A stretch of DNA of 48,273 bases, from NCBI GenBank assembly GCA_021776435.1, contig JAJFFW010000079.1, positions 1-48,273 of the forward strand, written 5' to 3'. Both the position numbers and the translations under genes were made by a program. Every line of letters begins with the position of its first letter. The stretch's first letter is position 1. Below, piece by piece: positions 45,540-48,273 of this stretch. The stretch is from Parvularculaceae bacterium (GTDB lineage Bacteria > Pseudomonadota > Alphaproteobacteria > Caulobacterales > Parvularculaceae). Under the pieces are notes generated by a model, which was not told the origin of the DNA, ran no database searches, and was given only the letters and a program-made list of their open reading frames with translations.

Positions 45540-45554
45540 TTAACCATCAATTAG
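45540..45554. promoter_or_regulatory. CtrA-like box upstream of mutT-flp
   Basis: TTAA-ccatcaa-TTAG matches the CtrA recognition pattern at seven of eight fixed positions and includes the TTAACCAT core. It overlaps the stop codon of the parvulin gene and lies about 130 bases upstream of the mutT start. It may drive the mutT-flp pair under CtrA. Confidence 0.5.
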
Positions 45555-46806
45555 CCGCATCGTTCTCGACACCGATTTGATTTTCGCTCCCGGTAGGCGG
45601 CCCATCCCGCAACACATTGCCTGTTTCCGGGCGAAAATAAACAACATCACTCGCCTCCGCGAGTTCGGAAAGTGTCGCATCGATCATACGCAATGTTAGA
45701 AACCGTTGAATTTCAGCGCGAACCTCTTCGAATGAGGCTGCCTGTGTCGGCCGACGATCAAGGACTTGCAGGACGTGCCATCCGAATTCAGTTTCAAAGG
45801 GCGGCGCTATATCGCCGACGGCTGTCGCAAAAGCCGCCTGGGAGAAGACACCCGTCATCATGCCTTGGGTAAAATACCCCACTTCCCCACTTAACGGCGC
45901 CGTCGCACGGTCCATCGAACGCTCCCGAGCCAATTCTTCGAAAGCAACCCCGCTGGAGAGTTCTGCGAGAATGTCATCCGCCTCGTCTTTCGTAGCGACG
46001 AGTATGTGGCGGGCGCGGATTTCATCGCCGAGCTTTGTTACACCGGATTGCGATCGATAAAGCGCCTGAACTGAGTCCGGGGTTACAGCCTCCTCGATTC
46101 GATTCTCCATATATGACGCTGCGAGGATGCGGTCTCGCGCAGCGCTGAGTTTTCTGACGATATGCGGCTTGCGCATCAGACCCGCCTCAGAGGCTGCGTT
46201 TGCGAGAAGCTGTTGTTCAACAAAAGTTTTGACCAGTTCGCGGGCAAAGGCTCTTTGCGGGGTGAGCTGCTCTTCTTCTCGCAAAAAGCCCAGGGCGTGC
46301 GCCGCCGCCTCGACCTCCGACAAATGAACATAGCGCCCGTCAATGCGCGCCAGGATTGGATCCGCTTTATCGACAGGCGCTTGAAAGGTGAACGATGCGC
46401 CTGCCACATCGTCATTCGCCATTCTCAGCTCATCGATGATCCAAAGGCAGGCGATAATCAAAACGAAGCTTGAAAAAGCGCTATAGGCCCGCCCCCACCG
46501 GGTGGGCAGCCAGGAAAAAAAGCCCGCAGCCGCGGAGAGCGCCCATCCCCCGCCAATCGTAGCAACCCGCCAGGCGTTTCGGGCAATGATCTTGGTCGCT
46601 CGCCATAAGGCCGAATCGAGAACGCCAACAAACCGCCAAATCGCGGCGACGCCTCTCCCGAGGGCCTGCAAAACCCACAAAAATGCTATCAAAAGCACGT
46701 GAAAAAGCGCCCCGAGCCGCCGCAGAATATAAAGCATCACGCCACCCGCCACAGCCAGAGTGGTCGCGGTGTGTTCCAGTTTTGTTGGTTTTTTTTCAGA
46801 GTTCAT
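45547..46806 (-). CDS. Membrane-anchored parvulin-type peptidyl-prolyl isomerase
   Basis: A 419-residue protein with about three hydrophobic segments in the first 130 residues (one at about 24-54, one near 84-96, one near 110-126). A SurA-like helical region comes next, then a parvulin domain at about 265-360, with IRARHILVATKDEADDILAEL, GEVGYFTQGMM and TEFGWHVLQVLDRR. PpiD- and SurA-like proteins help outer-membrane and exported proteins fold. It diverges from secA, an arrangement shared by many Alphaproteobacteria and consistent with a role in export. More membrane segments than PpiD normally has. Confidence 0.9.
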   Translation of the reverse strand: MNSEKKPTKLEHTATTLAVAGGVMLYILRRLGALFHVLLIAFLWVLQALGRGVAAIWRFVGVLDSALWRATKIIARNAWRVATIGGGWALSAAAGFFSWLPTRWGRAYSAFSSFVLIIACLWIIDELRMANDDVAGASFTFQAPVDKADPILARIDGRYVHLSEVEAAAHALGFLREEEQLTPQRAFARELVKTFVEQQLLANAASEAGLMRKPHIVRKLSAARDRILAASYMENRIEEAVTPDSVQALYRSQSGVTKLGDEIRARHILVATKDEADDILAELSSGVAFEELARERSMDRATAPLSGEVGYFTQGMMTGVFSQAAFATAVGDIAPPFETEFGWHVLQVLDRRPTQAASFEEVRAEIQRFLTLRMIDATLSELAEASDVVYFRPETGNVLRDGPPTGSENQIGVENDAAN

Positions 46807-46962
46807 CTTAGGTGCGCTCTTGCGCTTCGTTGACAGGCAAATCGCCCCTGCTTATCTCTCCGACAACTTCCAAAGGCTGGCTATCTGGGTATCCGCCTAA
46901 AACGGCATACGCAGTCTGCCCAGCCATCGTTTTGATCATCGCTTCACAAGGTGCACCATTCA

Positions 46963-48273
46963 TGGCGCTACTCGGTATCGCAAAAAAAATCTTCGGCTCT
47001 TCTAACGAGCGCCGCTTAAAGCCATTATCGCGTCGTGTGGAGGCGATCAATGCTCTTGAGGACGAAATCGCGCTGTTAAGCGACGATGGGCTCATCGAGC
47101 GCACGGCCGAGTTAAAGCAACGGCACAAAGACGGAGCGACTCTGGATAACCTGCTCGAAGAGGCCTTTGCGACGGTGCGTGAAGCCGCCAAGCGCGCGCT
47201 CGGTCAACGCCATTTCGACGTTCAGCTGATCGGCGGCATGGTGCTCCATGGCGGCGATATCGCCGAAATGAAGACCGGCGAGGGCAAGACTCTGGTCGCC
47301 ACCCTCCCCGTTTATCTAAACGCGCTCACCGGTCGCGGCGTTCATGTGATCACCGTAAACGACTATTTGGCGACGCGTGACGCAGAGTGGATGGGGCGGG
47401 TCTATGAACGCCTCGGCATGACGACAGGCTGTATCGTGCACGGGCTGGACGATCAGGAGCGCCGCCGGGCTTACGCTGCCGACATCACCTATGGCACCAA
47501 CAACGAATTCGGATTCGACTATCTGCGCGACAATATGGTCGTGACCGAGGCCAACCGGGTCCAGCGGGAACCGCATTACGCCATCGTGGACGAGGTCGAC
47601 AACATCCTGATCGACGAGGCCCGGACCCCGCTGATCATCAGCGGCCCCGCCGAAGAACCGGTGCAACTGTACCAGAGCTTCGCCAAACTGGTGACCAGGC
47701 TCGACGATGCCACCGATTACACCATCGACGAACGCACCAAGGCCATCTCCCTAACCGAAAGCGGGATCTCCAAGATGGAGCAGTGGACCAATACCGCCAA
47801 CCTCTACGACCCTGAGAATTACCACCAGGTCCACTATATGGAGAACGCCCTCTCCGCCGAGATCTCCAAATTGCGCGACAAGGACTACGTGGTTAAGGAC
47901 GGCGAGGTAATCATCGTCGACGAGTATACCGGGCGTCTCCAGCCCGGCCGCCGCTGGTCCGATGGGCTGCACCAAGCCGTGGAAGCGAAAGAAGGCTTAA
48001 AGATTCAGCGGGAGAGCATCACCTACGCGACGATCACTCTCCAGAACTACTTCCGCCTCTACGAAAAACTGGCCGGGATGACCGGCACCGCGCTCACGGA
48101 GTCGGACGAGTTCTACAAGATCTACGGGCTGGAGGTTGTGGCGGTGCCGACAAACCTGCCCATGTCCCGGGAAGACCGTTCAGACTTGGTGTTCCAGACC
48201 GAGGACGGCAAGTGGAACGTCGTCAACGAAGATATCGCCTCCCTGCACGAAAGCGGCCAGCCTGTCCTGATCG
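46963..48273 (+). CDS. secA: Preprotein translocase ATPase SecA (3' end cut; chimeric-looking)
   Basis: SecA drives protein export through SecYEG. The ATG at 46963 has an AAGG site. The first 190 residues look alphaproteobacterial: [43 protein letters not shown] (Walker A), [20 protein letters not shown]. After the conserved [13 protein letters not shown] the sequence becomes Chloroflexota-like: [62 protein letters not shown]. Rare-type arginine codons (CGG/AGG) are 3 of 17 before and 6 of 13 after. The frame is intact for 437 residues to the edge; SecA is normally about 900. A misassembly is the simplest reading. Confidence 0.9.

Noticed and set aside
46808-46963. 51-codon minus-strand frame ending 1 base before the parvulin start
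   Set aside because: It begins antisense at the secA start, has no ribosome site, and matches nothing I know. The neat spacing to the next gene may be chance. Ribosome profiling would settle it.

Overview
The window reads as one 48-kb stretch of an alphaproteobacterial chromosome, probably a CtrA-controlled lineage near Caulobacterales or Parvularculales. The grounds are CtrA and ChpT homologues, CtrA-type TTAA-N7-TTAA boxes, GANTC sites, a DUF4167 protein, and the order prfA-prmC-DUF4167-clpB. It starts inside murC and ends inside secA, so both end genes are cut. It may be a complete metagenomic contig: the last 0.7 kb looks like a different phylum.

Region 1 (1-12560, minus strand) is the cell-wall and division (dcw) cluster, transcribed mraZ, rsmH, ftsL, ftsI, murE, murF, mraY, murD, ftsW, murG, murC. 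Most joints are ATGA or GTGA overlaps, as in one translationally coupled operon. A likely promoter with MraZ operator repeats precedes mraZ.

Region 2 (12561-15134) is cell-cycle control. A 0.6-kb divergent spacer carries a perfect CtrA box and three GANTC sites. ctrA follows, ends at a good terminator, and faces chpT plus a single-domain receiver.

Region 3 (15202-20789) is envelope transport and remodelling: a ydbH-ynbE-ydbL set, diverging from a membrane-anchored M23 endopeptidase.

Region 4 (21085-33180, minus strand) is housekeeping: clpB behind a heat-shock-type promoter, a DUF4167 protein, prmC, prfA with a coupled small membrane ORF, ispG, a RodZ-like protein fused to a TonB C-terminal domain, ptsP, and lysC.

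Region 5 (33296-38789) holds ubiG, then a GC-rich gene for a secreted M28 peptidase fused to a degenerate M29-like domain, then a detached second copy of the ubiG 3' end, then a cNMP-binding patatin phospholipase. The duplicated ubiG tail brackets a unit of about 3.0 kb that appears to have been inserted.

Region 6 (39063-44643) is the DUF1178-nit-grx-comF operon and a divergent NDUFAF5-like methyltransferase. A 2.3-kb AT-richer segment with palindromic repeats and two unfamiliar genes, one an HEIGH metallopeptidase-like protein, lies between comF and the methyltransferase.

Region 7 (44805-48273) has a Flp pilin coupled to mutT with a CtrA-like box upstream, a membrane-anchored parvulin, and divergent secA. 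The secA reading frame appears to switch from alphaproteobacterial to Chloroflexota-type sequence near 47,530.

No tRNA, rRNA, CRISPR array, transposase, integrase or phage gene was recognised.
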